Assembly (NCBI RefSeq): GCF_006517395.1
Contig: NZ_VDCY01000002.1
Location: 124,001 to 188,000, forward strand
DNA: 64,000 nucleotides
From: Terrilactibacillus laevilacticus
GTDB lineage: Bacteria; Bacillota; Bacilli; Bacillales; Sporolactobacillaceae
Reading direction: 5' to 3'
Position 1 is the stretch's first letter, and every line of letters starts with the position of its first letter. Shown here one piece after another: positions 30,105 to 39,480 of this stretch. The position numbers were made by a program, and so were the translations under genes. Under the pieces are notes generated by a model, which had not been told where the DNA came from, searched no databases, and was given only the letters and a program-made list of their open reading frames with translations.

Positions 30105-30548
30105 CTATCCGTTAATAGGGGCTATTTGATAGGTTAAATCAAAATACCCAACGTATTGTCCTTGTACCTGTAGTTCGTAGTTTAATTGGATCCATCCTTG
30201 TTTTAGATGGCTATCCCATAATGCCTTGATTTTATGAGTTTTAGCCAGTGTATTCATTTCGCCATAAGGCCCTGAATAACTACCAGCCATTTCCTCATTT
30301 TTTACTAAAGGCTGATTCATTGAAACATGACCCTTCCTTTGAATGAGTGCTTTTCCTTTCGACACTTTTATCAAAGTATGTATCGTTCCATGATCATCTA
30401 TTTCATCAAACTTCACATATAATGCGTCGTTTTTCATATAAAAATAACCATTATCCGTTTTCGGAGTGGTCTTTGTCACTTTTTCTGTCTCATCAATGGC
30501 TTTTGATATTAATACAACGTTAACGGCAAGTTTATCGATTGGTCTCAC
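30105..30548 (-). CDS. ywiB: DUF1934 family protein YwiB
   Basis: Calycin-like beta-barrel protein of unknown function, conserved upstream of argS in Bacillales. 147 residues. The chain shows the alternating pattern of beta strands and the phrases TLIKVSKGKALIQRKGHVSMNQ and GPYGEMNTLAKTHK that match the family. The start is uncertain: the GTG at 30548 has its purine-rich stretch almost adjacent, and no ATG is available. Confidence 0.82.
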   Translation of the reverse strand: MRPIDKLAVNVVLISKAIDETEKVTKTTPKTDNGYFYMKNDALYVKFDEIDDHGTIHTLIKVSKGKALIQRKGHVSMNQPLVKNEEMAGSYSGPYGEMNTLAKTHKIKALWDSHLKQGWIQLNYELQVQGQYVGYFDLTYQIAPING

Positions 30549-30796
30549 TCCACATCAAAAAAAATAGAGACTTTTACTATTCTATCATAAAAAAGGTCTC
30601 TCTTTCACTATTATAGACAAAACAAGCGTTAGTTCAACATTTTCAAGTTTTTTTTCAATGAATGTTTCATAATGTTAGAAAATTAGACATATTTCCTTTC
30701 TTTTTTAAACACCTTGTCAAAGAGGGAGTGTTAGCATTTGTGTATCTAACAATCATTAGATTTCACAATTGAATTCGATAAGTTAAAAATCCCCAT
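30549..30796. other. Intergenic between ywiB and hemD-like gene, no gene seen
   Basis: AT-rich, no supported frame, no strong hairpin apart from the adjoining terminator. Confidence 0.3.
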
Positions 30797-30836
30797 AAAA
30801 AAAACCGACCAATCTGTCGTTAATCAAACAGATCGG
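30797..30836 (-). terminator. Terminator of the sulfate/siroheme operon
   Basis: Minus-strand CCGATCTGT/ACAGATTGGTCGG stem followed by TTTTTTTT, after the stop of the hemD-like gene. Confidence 0.8.
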
Positions 30837-30857
30837 CCAGCTATTCTTCTTTTAAAA

Positions 30858-31670
30858 TTATTTAAGACTCGTTTCCTCAAAATATTCACTCAACCTAACA
30901 ATCATTTGACCCATTTTTTGATTTTCTGGCTGAATTAATTTCTTGATCCCTTGCTCCTCAAGTTCACCCGCTGTTACTTTTCCTACAGCAACAGCTAAGA
31001 CTTGGTCATTAAACGCTTTAACTAATGACGCTTTTTGATCCGGCTGCTTAAACAGATTCCGCACTTGTGTTTTACTCGTGAAAACGACAGCATCGAGCGA
31101 TTGTTCAACAATTTTCTCCGTTAATGAAAGAAGTGTCTCTGGATCCGGCTGTTTATAAGAATAAGGTTTTGATAAATAGGGATCAAATCCTAGACTTTCA
31201 AATTGTTGCTTGAGTTCTGCATCATCCTGATCATAGAGCTGCAAATAGACTCTTTTTCCTTTTTCATTTTCCCGCTCCTGCTTAAAACTAGATATCAGAT
31301 GTTTCATTGTGCCATCTTCAGAAACACGATCAGGAACGAGATTGTGATCTTTTAGCCACTTGAGCGTTTTGCTGCCACGAATGGCAAGCGGGGTCTTTTG
31401 CAAGCTTTGCAGAAAGCGATCCTTCTCATTTATTTTTTCAGCAGCCTCTTCTAACGTTCTTGCCCCAATTCCTGTTGTCAAAACGATCCAATCAAATGGT
31501 TCATCGACTAAAGTTTTGACATTTTCCTTACACACTTCATCATTTAAAAGCCATTGACCTTGAATGGAATAAATGCTAGGTGTTCCGCCATGTTTTGTCA
31601 CTAACGTTGATATATTCTCTGCTTGGCGCTCGGCTGCAATCCCAATTGTTTTGTTGACTAGACCTTTCAT
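30858..31670 (-). CDS. hemD: Uroporphyrinogen-III synthase family protein
   Basis: Likely closes hydroxymethylbilane to uroporphyrinogen III, the precursor of siroheme. 270 residues in two HemD-type lobes. KTIGIAAERQAENIS is at the N-terminus, WIVLTTGIGARTLEE and LAIRGSKTLKWL lie in lobe one, and DAVVFTSKTQVRNLF with VLAVAVGKVTAGELEEQGI lies in lobe two. It is the last gene of the sulfate/siroheme operon, 13 nt after sirC. The chromosome probably has another hemD in a hem operon, so this would be a pathway-dedicated paralogue; that copy cannot be seen here. Confidence 0.82.
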   Translation of the reverse strand: MKGLVNKTIGIAAERQAENISTLVTKHGGTPSIYSIQGQWLLNDEVCKENVKTLVDEPFDWIVLTTGIGARTLEEAAEKINEKDRFLQSLQKTPLAIRGSKTLKWLKDHNLVPDRVSEDGTMKHLISSFKQERENEKGKRVYLQLYDQDDAELKQQFESLGFDPYLSKPYSYKQPDPETLLSLTEKIVEQSLDAVVFTSKTQVRNLFKQPDQKASLVKAFNDQVLAVAVGKVTAGELEEQGIKKLIQPENQKMGQMIVRLSEYFEETSLK

Positions 31671-31683
31671 AATTTCGCCTCCC

Positions 31684-32298
31684 TCATTTCTTCGTTTTCA
31701 ATTGTTCAATTAAGTTTCTTTGTTTCTCTTTGTTCTTGAATTCATCATCTAGTAGTTTTCTTAAAAAATCAATTTTTTCACTTTTAGATAAGGAAGAGCC
31801 TTTGATGAGCTTTCGGCAATCATACAAAAAATCGAGATACGCCTCGCATTGTTCATCGTCAAATAATGTCCGCAGCTGTTGACTTATCATTTTAGCTAAT
31901 GTCGGACTCGCTCCTCCTGTTGACGTACTAACGGTCAATCGCCCTTTTCGAAAAAAAGAGGGGAATGTCATATTTCCCCTCTCAGCATCTTCTGTATTAT
32001 TAATGAGCGCATGGCGAGGGGCTCCCTCAACGACCTGCTGGTTGATCACTGGATCATTTGTTGCTACGATAACGACGTCTGCATTCGCAATATCTTGTTT
32101 TTCAAATGGTTTTTGTTTCCAAATGAAATCGCCATTTCTATGTAACGGCTGAAGTGACGCCACAATTGACGGACTTACAATCGTCATATGAGCACCTGTT
32201 TCTAACAGTAACTGCAGCTTACGAGCGGCGATATTCCCTCCGCCAACAATGACGACATGGCGTCCGCTTAAATCGATCATGACAGGGATCAAAGTCAT
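31684..32298 (-). CDS. sirC: Precorrin-2 dehydrogenase (siroheme synthase SirC)
   Basis: NAD-dependent oxidation of precorrin-2 to sirohydrochlorin. About 204 residues. The N-terminal Rossmann site is HVVIVGGGNIAARKLQLLLETGA. ATNDPVINQQV, the TFPSFFRKGRLTVSTSTGGASPTLA segment and a short helical tail follow, all family-typical. The ATG at 32298 has GGGAGG 7 nt upstream; the ATG at 32313 contains that ribosome site. It lacks the ferrochelatase and methyltransferase parts of CysG, which are separate genes here. Confidence 0.93.
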   Translation of the reverse strand: MTLIPVMIDLSGRHVVIVGGGNIAARKLQLLLETGAHMTIVSPSIVASLQPLHRNGDFIWKQKPFEKQDIANADVVIVATNDPVINQQVVEGAPRHALINNTEDAERGNMTFPSFFRKGRLTVSTSTGGASPTLAKMISQQLRTLFDDEQCEAYLDFLYDCRKLIKGSSLSKSEKIDFLRKLLDDEFKNKEKQRNLIEQLKTKK

Positions 32299-32344
32299 TC
32301 CTGTTCCTCCCATTTACCCTGTATTAACTCTTAAAATCTATCAA

Positions 32345-33094
32345 TCAATGAACGGGTGTTGACAAAATGGCTTCTTTGACCCGATCAGAGAGAGCGCCCG
32401 CCATATTAGGATGCAACCCAAGATATTGACAGAAAATAACTTTATTTGTTGTGTTGAGTGATTCAATCTTTTTCTTCATTGATTTAATTAATAATCCTGT
32501 AAACCATAAGTAAGGAAGAATGATTATGGTTTCATTTTTCTGATCATCTAAATGGTGTAGAACATCATTAAATGAAGGTTTTAACACTGCCAAGTAACAT
32601 ATATCCAATGTTTTAATCTGAATACGTTCTTTCAGTTTACTGGCTATATTCTCTATATCCCTTTGAGTTTCTGGATTTCGGCTGCCTCTACCGACAAGTA
32701 AGAGTCTAGCCTTTGATAAATCAGGAATTTCAGCTTCCTCGAGTCTGTCGACAAGAACATCAATCAAACGATCTTGGACACCAAGAGGCTTCCCATAAGT
32801 TAACGTTATGTCAGGATACAAACATTTAATATCCTCAATGGCTTTTGGTATATCCTCATAGTAATGCCCTGCACTCAATAAAAGAACAGGAACAACCGCT
32901 ATGTGCGTGGCTCCTCTTTTCACAAGATTCTCTATGCCTTCAAAAATGTCGGGTTTTGAAATCTCTAAATAACAAATTTCTTGCAGGGGAACTTGGACTT
33001 GTTTTTGCGCCATTTTGATACATTGTTCTGCTTCACGAAGGGCTTCTTTGTTTCGGCTTCCATGACTGACGTATAATACACCTTGTTTATTCAT
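32345..33094 (-). CDS. sirB: Sirohydrochlorin ferrochelatase SirB
   Basis: Inserts Fe2+ into sirohydrochlorin to finish siroheme. About 249 residues of the CbiX/SirB class, two homologous halves. VLYVSHGSRNKEA at the N-terminus has the metal-binding His, VPVLLLSAGHYYEDIP the second, and the second half has LLVGRGSRNPE with a degenerate motif. The ATG at 33094 lies 10 nt after the sumT stop; the longer frame overlapping sumT was not used. Confidence 0.92.
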   Translation of the reverse strand: MNKQGVLYVSHGSRNKEALREAEQCIKMAQKQVQVPLQEICYLEISKPDIFEGIENLVKRGATHIAVVPVLLLSAGHYYEDIPKAIEDIKCLYPDITLTYGKPLGVQDRLIDVLVDRLEEAEIPDLSKARLLLVGRGSRNPETQRDIENIASKLKERIQIKTLDICYLAVLKPSFNDVLHHLDDQKNETIIILPYLWFTGLLIKSMKKKIESLNTTNKVIFCQYLGLHPNMAGALSDRVKEAILSTPVH

Positions 33095-33104
33095 GATGCT
33101 CTTT

Positions 33105-33872
33105 CTAACCCGTAATTGCCTGAATGGTTTTGTCGATGGACAAGGGTTCAAACCAATTTAATTGATCTCTTAATTGAACCACTTCCCCAATAATAATTAA
33201 CGAAGGATTTTTCACAGTGGCGGCTTTCTCACAAATATTAGTTAACGTACCAGAGACTGTTTTTTGTCGCTCTGTCGTTCCCCAATGAATGAGGGCGATC
33301 GGTGTTTGTGGATCTTTGCCATGCTTGATCAGCTGGTTACAAATAACTGGCAAATTTTTGACGCCCATGTAAATACATAAGGTATCAATGCCGACAAACT
33401 GAGACCAATACTTGTCCACATTATCTTCATGTTGGGTCATCCCAGCAATAAAGGCGACTGATGAGCTAAAATTCCGGTGGGTTAATGGGATGCCGGCATA
33501 TGCTGGAGCAGCAGAACCGGACGTAATCCCTGGTACAATTTCAAAGGGGATTTGCTTTTTAACAAGTTCTTCGGCCTCTTCCCCACCTCTACCAAAGATA
33601 AAAGGATCTCCACCTTTTAATCTCGTCACGATCTTTCCTTGATTAGCAAATTTACAAAGTAGATGATTGATACTATCTTGACTCAACGCATGATGATCAG
33701 GACGCTTCCCGCAATAGATAAGCTCAGCCTCTTTCTTTGCATAATTTAAAAGTTCGGGATTCACAAGCCGGTCATACAAAATTGTATCGGCTTGTTGAAT
33801 CGCCTTTAATCCTTTAACTGTAATAAGATCAGGATCCCCAGGTCCAGCGCCGACTAAATATACTTTTCTCAT
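33105..33872 (-). CDS. sumT: Uroporphyrinogen-III C-methyltransferase
   Basis: Two SAM-dependent methylations of uroporphyrinogen III give precorrin-2. About 255 residues. The family signature VYLVGAGPGDPDLITVKG is at the N-terminus, and VTRLKGGDPFIFGRGGEEA, VPGITSGSAAPAYAGIPLTHR and the C-terminal PSLIIIGEVV follow. The ATG at 33872 is chosen with GAGGTGG upstream; an adjacent ATG one codon earlier is also possible. Single-domain form (CobA/YlnD), not a CysG fusion. Confidence 0.94.
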   Translation of the reverse strand: MRKVYLVGAGPGDPDLITVKGLKAIQQADTILYDRLVNPELLNYAKKEAELIYCGKRPDHHALSQDSINHLLCKFANQGKIVTRLKGGDPFIFGRGGEEAEELVKKQIPFEIVPGITSGSAAPAYAGIPLTHRNFSSSVAFIAGMTQHEDNVDKYWSQFVGIDTLCIYMGVKNLPVICNQLIKHGKDPQTPIALIHWGTTERQKTVSGTLTNICEKAATVKNPSLIIIGEVVQLRDQLNWFEPLSIDKTIQAITG

Positions 33873-33981
33873 CATTCCACCTCTTTCTTTAGGATGAACC
33901 ACAGAACTTGCCCCTCGTTACTTAGTCACTCTTTTAGTTCAATATACATCATCAAAGACGATTCAAGCTATACTTTTTTAT

Positions 33982-34023
33982 CCACCTTAACGGGCAGTAA
34001 AACCCCCACTGATGGAAGTTTCA
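33982..34023 (-). repeat. R3 repeat, compact copy
   Basis: Plus strand reads CCACCTTAACGGGCAG, then TAAAACC, then CCCACTGATGGAAGTT. It sits in the 160-bp gap between cysC and sumT. It joins directly the two halves that flank the long copy at 21749-21950. Confidence 0.65.
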
Positions 34024-34033
34024 CTTTACCATA

Positions 34034-34636
34034 TTATCCTTTGGTTACCCATTGTTTTTGGATTAAGAGATCGATTAACTCATCTGCACAAGCCTCAGCC
34101 TCTTTTTGGCCAGAATGCAACGTCAATTCTGGGGATAACGGAGCTTCATAAGGTGAGTCTATTCCTGTAAACGATTTTATTTCTCCACTTCGTGCCTTTT
34201 TATAAAGCCCTTTTGGATCACGTCCCTCACATTCTTCCAATGGACAGTCAACGTAAACCTCTAAAAACTCGCCATCTTCGAGATTTTCTCTGACTCGATC
34301 ACGATCTGCGCGAAAAGGAGAGATAAACGCGACTATTGCAATTGTACCGCTATCGACGAATAGTTTGGCCACTTCGCCAACTCGTCTGATATTTTCTTGT
34401 CTGTCTTCTTCACTAAATCCAAGACCTTTGTTCAAACCATGACGGACATTATCGCCGTCTAGCAAATAAGAGTTGACATTTAGGGCATATAGTTTTTTGT
34501 TTAAAATATTGGCAATCGTTGACTTTCCTGCTCCTGAAAGACCGGTTAACCAAATCACGCCGCTAAAGTGACCATTCTTTTTGCGATAATCCTGCTTTGT
34601 AATCGTCTGGTTGTGCCAAATAATATTTGTATCCAC
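34034..34636 (-). CDS. cysC: Adenylylsulfate kinase
   Basis: Phosphorylates APS to PAPS with ATP. About 200 residues. The P-loop WLTGLSGAGKSTIAN, the LDGDNVRHGLN motif, FISPFRADRD and DPKGLYKKARSGEI with FTGIDSPYE are all present. The frame starts at GTG 34648, but AGGAGG touches it; the GTG at 34636 fits the ribosome site and the family N-terminus. It follows sat by 18 nt; about 160 nt with an R3 repeat separate it from sumT. Confidence 0.95.
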   Translation of the reverse strand: MDTNIIWHNQTITKQDYRKKNGHFSGVIWLTGLSGAGKSTIANILNKKLYALNVNSYLLDGDNVRHGLNKGLGFSEEDRQENIRRVGEVAKLFVDSGTIAIVAFISPFRADRDRVRENLEDGEFLEVYVDCPLEECEGRDPKGLYKKARSGEIKSFTGIDSPYEAPLSPELTLHSGQKEAEACADELIDLLIQKQWVTKG

Positions 34637-34666
34637 GTTTACATTCACCCTCCTTTTTATATTATT

Positions 34667-35818
34667 TTAAGAATTGATGCCTTCCGTCTTTTTTAACCCG
34701 GCAATAAGGACGTCAACCACTTCTGGACGACTAAACGTAACTGGTGGCCTTTGACCACTACGTAAAAGCTCTCTAACTTTAGTTCCTGATAAAATCACGT
34801 GCTGATCGTCATCATGTGGGCATGTTTTATGTGAAGCCATTCCTTCGCAAGCCTTGCAATAGAAACTATGTTCAAAAAACATCGGTGTAATGCCTAATTC
34901 ACCATCTTTAAAATTACTGAAGATTTTTTGAGCATCATAGGTGCCATAATAATGGCCAACACCTGCATGATCGCGGCCGACGATGAAATGAGAGCAGCCA
35001 AAATTTTTCCGAACGATCGCATGGAAGATAGCCTCTCTTGGACCTGCGTACCGCATCGCTGCAGCAAACACAGCTAAGAAAACATGTTCTTTTGGATAAT
35101 AATGTTTTAGTAAAACTTGATAGCTTTCCATCCGGACATCTCCTGGAATGTCATCACTTTTTGTTTCACCAACCAATGGATTGATAAAAAGACCATCAAC
35201 GGTTTCTAATGCCGTCTTCTGAATGTATTCATGAGCTCGGTGGATCGGATTACGTGTTTGAAAACCAACCACTGTTTTCCAGCCAAGTTGTTCAAATCGA
35301 GCGCGTGTTTCTTTAGGATCTAAAAAGAATGATTCACTATGCGCCCGTTTAGGTCTTTTAACTAATTTGATTTCGCCACTAACATAATAGTCTGGTCTTG
35401 AGAAAAGTTTTTTCACACCAGGGTGCGCAAGGTCTGTCGTTTGATAGACAAACTGGGCTTCTTTTTCTTTATCAGGTTGGTAGATATCTTCAACTTGGAT
35501 ATAACCGTATGTCTCATTTTCTTTTATGAATTGAGCCGTGTCGCCTTTTTTTAATTGCCTCGCTATATTTTCGTCGACTGGTAACGTAATGGGTATGCTC
35601 CATGGCTCACCAGAGGCTAGATGCATCGTTTCGACAACGGATTGATAGTCCGCTTGATTCATAAATCCTTTTAATGGACTATAGGCTCCATTTGCGATTA
35701 ATTCTAAATCACTCAATGCCATCGCATCGATATTGATTTGTAATACTGTTTCAGGTTGATAAGATTCCGATTCAATTTGATTTACTAAATGACCACCGTG
35801 TGGTTTGATTAAAGTCAT
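34667..35818 (-). CDS. sat: Sulfate adenylyltransferase
   Basis: ATP sulfurylase: activates sulfate to APS. 383 residues of the monofunctional Sat type. [15 protein letters not shown] holds the QTRNP/HxxH nucleotide site, and [13 protein letters not shown] and VGRDHAGVG follow. A CxxC...H/C set ([15 protein letters not shown]) forms the zinc-ribbon seen in bacterial and archaeal Sat. The ATG is immediately adjacent to the cysP stop codon (TAAATG), so translation is probably coupled. Confidence 0.96.
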   Translation of the reverse strand: MTLIKPHGGHLVNQIESESYQPETVLQINIDAMALSDLELIANGAYSPLKGFMNQADYQSVVETMHLASGEPWSIPITLPVDENIARQLKKGDTAQFIKENETYGYIQVEDIYQPDKEKEAQFVYQTTDLAHPGVKKLFSRPDYYVSGEIKLVKRPKRAHSESFFLDPKETRARFEQLGWKTVVGFQTRNPIHRAHEYIQKTALETVDGLFINPLVGETKSDDIPGDVRMESYQVLLKHYYPKEHVFLAVFAAAMRYAGPREAIFHAIVRKNFGCSHFIVGRDHAGVGHYYGTYDAQKIFSNFKDGELGITPMFFEHSFYCKACEGMASHKTCPHDDDQHVILSGTKVRELLRSGQRPPVTFSRPEVVDVLIAGLKKTEGINS

Positions 35819-36934
35819 TTACAAAACCTCCTCATTCTTATGTGATATGACGGTTACAGATGTTTGCTCCGTCTTTTTTTCGTTAAAAAGTTTTTTTAAA
35901 TGTTTTGTTTTTAATAAACTTGATGTACATAAAGTTGCGAGTATTACACATAAAATGATGACGACAGAATAAAAGTTATAGCGAACGCAAGCCTGAATGA
36001 GTAGATAAGCCACGATCAGCGATAATACAGGGGAAACTAACCAAACTTTAACAATTAATTTAATAATGGGTTGTTTCCAAACGGTTTGCCCGTTTTTTGA
36101 GGCACTTACGCCAGCTATCGCAGATGTTGTTACCTGTGTAATAGGGATAGGCAGACCATATACAGAGGCCAGGGTCACAAGGATCCCAGACACACCTGAG
36201 ATGGCAATACCATTAGGTACCGATAGTTTCACGATTCGTTTTGCACTCGTTTCGATGACCCGACTGCCAAGCGATAATACCCCGATAACCATAAATGCCG
36301 CTCCTGTCAAAATACCAATATGTAACGGAACAAGACTGGCCCCTACTAGAGGTCCAATGGCATTCCCCACATTATTCATTCCTGCGGCATAAGCTTCCAA
36401 GCATCCAGCCAAAATTAATGTGATGCCCCCAATTTTCTTCCACTTGGCATTAAATTGTCTTTTGCCTGAAAAGAAGCGGTCACCTCCCTTCACAAGGAGA
36501 TAGGTCGTCAGCATAGCCACAATAGGTATAAGAATCCAAAACGAAAAAATAATGAGTAATTTGTTTAAATTTAAAGATTGAAAGGCGATCCCGGCACCAA
36601 CAATAGCGCCAACCGTCACTTCGCTTGTCGATAAAGGAATACTAAGCAAATTAGATATAAACAACGTTCCAGCTGAAGCGGCCAAAATAATGACAACAAT
36701 TTCTGGCGTTAAGAAATGCGATGGAATAATCGAGTGACTGAGTGTTTTTACAACAGGGCCACTGCCGAAAACGGCTCCTGACATCAGGGCTATTGAACAA
36801 ATGATAAGCGCCCATTTCTTTTGGGGTATAGCTCCTGCACCATAAGATACGCTCATCGCCGCGGCAGACCCGCTGGCGCCGATGTTAAACGCAAAAAAGT
36901 AAGCCAGAATAAAAGAGAGAATAACTATTTCCAT
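35819..36934 (-). CDS. cysP: Sulfate permease CysP (PiT family)
   Basis: Sulfate uptake through a PiT-like permease, as shown for B. subtilis CysP. 371 residues with about ten hydrophobic segments. The PiT half-signatures are FNIGASGSAAAMSVSYGAGA (residues about 16-35) and AAGMNNVGNAIGPLVGASL in the second half, which replace the phosphate-type GANDVANA. The C-terminal 30 residues are polar. It lies between cysH (3-nt gap) and sat, which fixes its role in sulfate assimilation. Confidence 0.93.
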   Translation of the reverse strand: MEIVILSFILAYFFAFNIGASGSAAAMSVSYGAGAIPQKKWALIICSIALMSGAVFGSGPVVKTLSHSIIPSHFLTPEIVVIILAASAGTLFISNLLSIPLSTSEVTVGAIVGAGIAFQSLNLNKLLIIFSFWILIPIVAMLTTYLLVKGGDRFFSGKRQFNAKWKKIGGITLILAGCLEAYAAGMNNVGNAIGPLVGASLVPLHIGILTGAAFMVIGVLSLGSRVIETSAKRIVKLSVPNGIAISGVSGILVTLASVYGLPIPITQVTTSAIAGVSASKNGQTVWKQPIIKLIVKVWLVSPVLSLIVAYLLIQACVRYNFYSVVIILCVILATLCTSSLLKTKHLKKLFNEKKTEQTSVTVISHKNEEVL

Positions 36935-36937
36935 GTT

Positions 36938-37669
36938 TTAATGGCCTCCTTTTTCAACCGTATGCAAACCGCATTCGGTTTTCTGTAAGCCCACCCATCT
37001 TCCTTCACGTGAATCTCCACCAGCACTAACCGCTTGTGTACATGGGAAACACCCAATACTTGGATAACCGTGATCATGTAATTCATTGTAATCTAAGTTG
37101 TTTTCTTTGATATAATCCCAAACATCATCCCAAGTCCAATAGATTAGTGGACATATTTTTATCGAATGAAAACGATCATCTTTATTGACAAAATTCGTCT
37201 TGCTTCTTGACGGCGATTGTTCTCTTCTTAAGCCCGATAGCCAACTGACAGCCCCACTTAATGTATCTTCGAGTGGTTTAATTTTACGTAAGTAACAGCA
37301 TTGATCAGGCTGCCTCTTCCAGAGTGCTGACCCATATTTTTCAGCTTGTTCATCAACCGTTAAATCCGGCTTTTTCATCTGAATCCGTAGACCAGGATAT
37401 TTCTTTTTTACTTTGTCAATTAATTCATAAGTTTGGGGAAAATGTAGGCCTGTGTCTAAGAAAACCACTGTAGCATCTTTTTTGATTTTAGAAATCATAT
37501 CAATTAAAACGATGCCCTCTGCACCAAAACTACAAGCATAAATCATCGAGTCGCCATACGTATCGTAAGCCCATTCTAATACCGATTCAGCTCCTTTGGT
37601 TGCATCATTTGGTTCAAAGTCTATAAACGGATCCTCAACAAATGTGTCATACGTAATCTGAGGTTTCAC
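36938..37669 (-). CDS. cysH: Phosphoadenylyl/adenylyl-sulfate reductase
   Basis: Thioredoxin-dependent reduction of APS or PAPS to sulfite. 243 residues. It has the cysteine pair QCCYLRKIKPLE and the second pair GCFPCTQAV, which together bind the [4Fe-4S] cluster of APS-type reductases, and the catalytic Cys in ECGLH at the C-terminus. The iron-sulfur ligands suggest it can use APS, as B. subtilis CysH, even though cysC is in the operon. First gene of the operon. Confidence 0.95.
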   Translation of the reverse strand: MKPQITYDTFVEDPFIDFEPNDATKGAESVLEWAYDTYGDSMIYACSFGAEGIVLIDMISKIKKDATVVFLDTGLHFPQTYELIDKVKKKYPGLRIQMKKPDLTVDEQAEKYGSALWKRQPDQCCYLRKIKPLEDTLSGAVSWLSGLRREQSPSRSKTNFVNKDDRFHSIKICPLIYWTWDDVWDYIKENNLDYNELHDHGYPSIGCFPCTQAVSAGGDSREGRWVGLQKTECGLHTVEKGGH

Positions 37670-37689
37670 TCCATTGTCCTCTTTTCTTA

Positions 37690-37701
37690 TTAGTTTACTA
37701 A
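37690..37701. promoter_or_regulatory. Inverted repeat upstream of cysH, possible operator
   Basis: TTAGTAAACTAA on the minus strand, inside a wider TTCTTA...TAAGAA, 21-32 nt before the cysH start. No regulator can be named and no clear promoter was found. Confidence 0.3.
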
Positions 37702-37774
37702 GAATTAGATTTTTTTAAGACATCTTTTTGTATAAGATGATGATTTTAGTCAAATCATGTCACATTTTTTATAA

Positions 37775-37927
37775 GAGGTTATTCAAAAAGTCACCAAATG
37801 ATAAACTACGAATCTTGGCGCCCTCTTGTTTTTCCGGTCCTCATGTAGTAAAAACCTGCATTCCGGGCCTCGGGAACTGCCGCCTTGATCTTCTTGCTTC
37901 TAATTTGCCACCTTTTTGAACACGCAC
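37775..37927 (+). mobile_element. R1 copy G (short-short)
   Basis: 153-bp copy between speB and cysH with exact TATA duplications at 37771-37774 and 37928-37931. The match extends through TATAAGA because the element itself starts AGA. Confidence 0.88.
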
Positions 37928-38237
37928 TATAAGATGTAATGCTAGATTTTTATTTTTAATCCCTAGTATTTTTATAGGATTGTTACCCATTTTATAACAC
38001 ACTTTAGTTTGAGTCAACAGAAATTTGTAATAAATAAACAAGTTTCTTACAATTTTCGATATATTCCTAGATACTTACTAGGATTTACTTTTTTCACCAT
38101 AAAATAATCTTTAAAATGCCAAGCGAACTTGGTGTTGTTTTTCGTCTTTTCCCTTAGGCTAATTACTCAAGATAAGATTAATTCATCTTACTCAATTTAT
38201 GATGTTTTGACACCCATTTTTTAAAAAATATAGGTAA

Positions 38238-38322
38238 AGAAAACTTGCCGATTGCGGGGCTAAAGGCGAAGATAAAATCCTAGTACTTTATACCTCTAAA
38301 CATTTCTACTTACTTAAAGTAT
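38238..38322 (+). repeat. R2 repeat copy c (short form)
   Basis: GAAAACTTGCCGATTGCGGGG at the left; ends CTTACTTAAAGTATAAA, merging with the T-tract of the speB terminator on the minus strand. Confidence 0.7.
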
Positions 38323-38352
38323 AAAAAAAAGAGCCTGACACGATTGTCAGAC
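38323..38352 (-). terminator. Intrinsic terminator of speB
   Basis: Minus-strand stem CTGACA/TGTCAG (extended by GG/GC pairs) with loop ATCG, then TTTTTTTT; it overlaps the speB stop codon. Confidence 0.85.
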
Positions 38353-39216
38353 CCATCCGAGCAGGATTTCTCTTACAAATTTACTTGCTGCTATCGACGT
38401 TTGTTCTGTCGGATCATAAGCTGGTGCTACTTCAACTATATCAGCTCCAACCACATTCAACTCGGACTCAGCGATGAGCTTGATGGCTTCAAGGAGTTCT
38501 TTTGATGTAATACCGCCAGCTTCTGCAGTCCCGGTTCCTGGTGCAAATGCCGGGTCTAGCACATCAATATCAATGGTGACGTAGACAGGGCGTCCTGCTA
38601 GTTCTGGCAAATACTTCTGCAGAGGTTCAGCGACGTCAAATTTTTCAAGAACCATACCGGATTCTTTTGCAAAGGCAAACTCTTCTCTCATTCCTGAACG
38701 AATACCAAATGAATAGACGTTTTTCGCACCAATTAACCCACACACTTTTCTCACTGGTGTGGAATGGGAGAGAACTTCTCCTTCATACTCCTCACGTAAA
38801 TCAGCATGGGCATCAATATGAATCAGAGCCAAATCCGGATACTTTTTTGCCATGGCTTTAATCACAGGCCATGTCACTAAGTGTTCACCACCAAGTCCAA
38901 GCGGAAATTTTCCATCATTAAGTAACTTATCAACATAACGTTCAATAAGCCCTAAGCTTTTTTCGGCATTACCGAATGGAAACAAAATATCACCTGCATC
39001 GTAATAATTCACTTCTTCTAAATGTTTATCCATATAAGGCGAATATTCTTCTAATCCAACCGAGGCTTCTCTGATTCTTCCTGGGCCAAATCGTGATCCC
39101 GGCCTAAAGCTGACCGTATAGTCCATCGGCATCCCATAAATGACAGCTTCTGCAGCGTCATAGTCCTTTCGGCTCATGATAAATACTTTCCCAGAATATG
39201 CTTCATCAAAAATCAT
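38347..39216 (-). CDS. speB: Agmatinase
   Basis: Hydrolyses agmatine to putrescine and urea. 289 residues of the ureohydrolase family with the three manganese-binding motifs: GGEHLVTWP, HIDAHADLREEYEG and TIDIDVLDPAFAPGTGTAEAGG. The N-terminus FDEAYSGKVFI is shared with B. subtilis SpeB. In B. subtilis the spermidine synthase gene speE lies directly upstream; here the upstream neighbour is the divergent pbpG and no speE is present. Start ATG follows AAAGGAG. Confidence 0.96.
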   Translation of the reverse strand: MIFDEAYSGKVFIMSRKDYDAAEAVIYGMPMDYTVSFRPGSRFGPGRIREASVGLEEYSPYMDKHLEEVNYYDAGDILFPFGNAEKSLGLIERYVDKLLNDGKFPLGLGGEHLVTWPVIKAMAKKYPDLALIHIDAHADLREEYEGEVLSHSTPVRKVCGLIGAKNVYSFGIRSGMREEFAFAKESGMVLEKFDVAEPLQKYLPELAGRPVYVTIDIDVLDPAFAPGTGTAEAGGITSKELLEAIKLIAESELNVVGADIVEVAPAYDPTEQTSIAASKFVREILLGWV

Positions 39217-39480
39217 GTCGATTCTCCTTTTCTATGTCAATAATATATGATCGTTGTCTCTCTATTATTTAAGGTCCACTTCCTTGGTTTCATTCAGTAA
39301 GTATACCCTAAACTTAATCGCCATGCTCATCTTTTATAGAGTGAACATGCTAGGTTCCACTTAAAATCTTATCTTAAAGCCATGTTTATTCCTAGGCTCT
39401 TTATACCATACTTATTAATACAGCTTATAGACTTGGAGTATTTCCCTCTAGTCTTAGATTTACATCTTGGGGGTGTGTTC

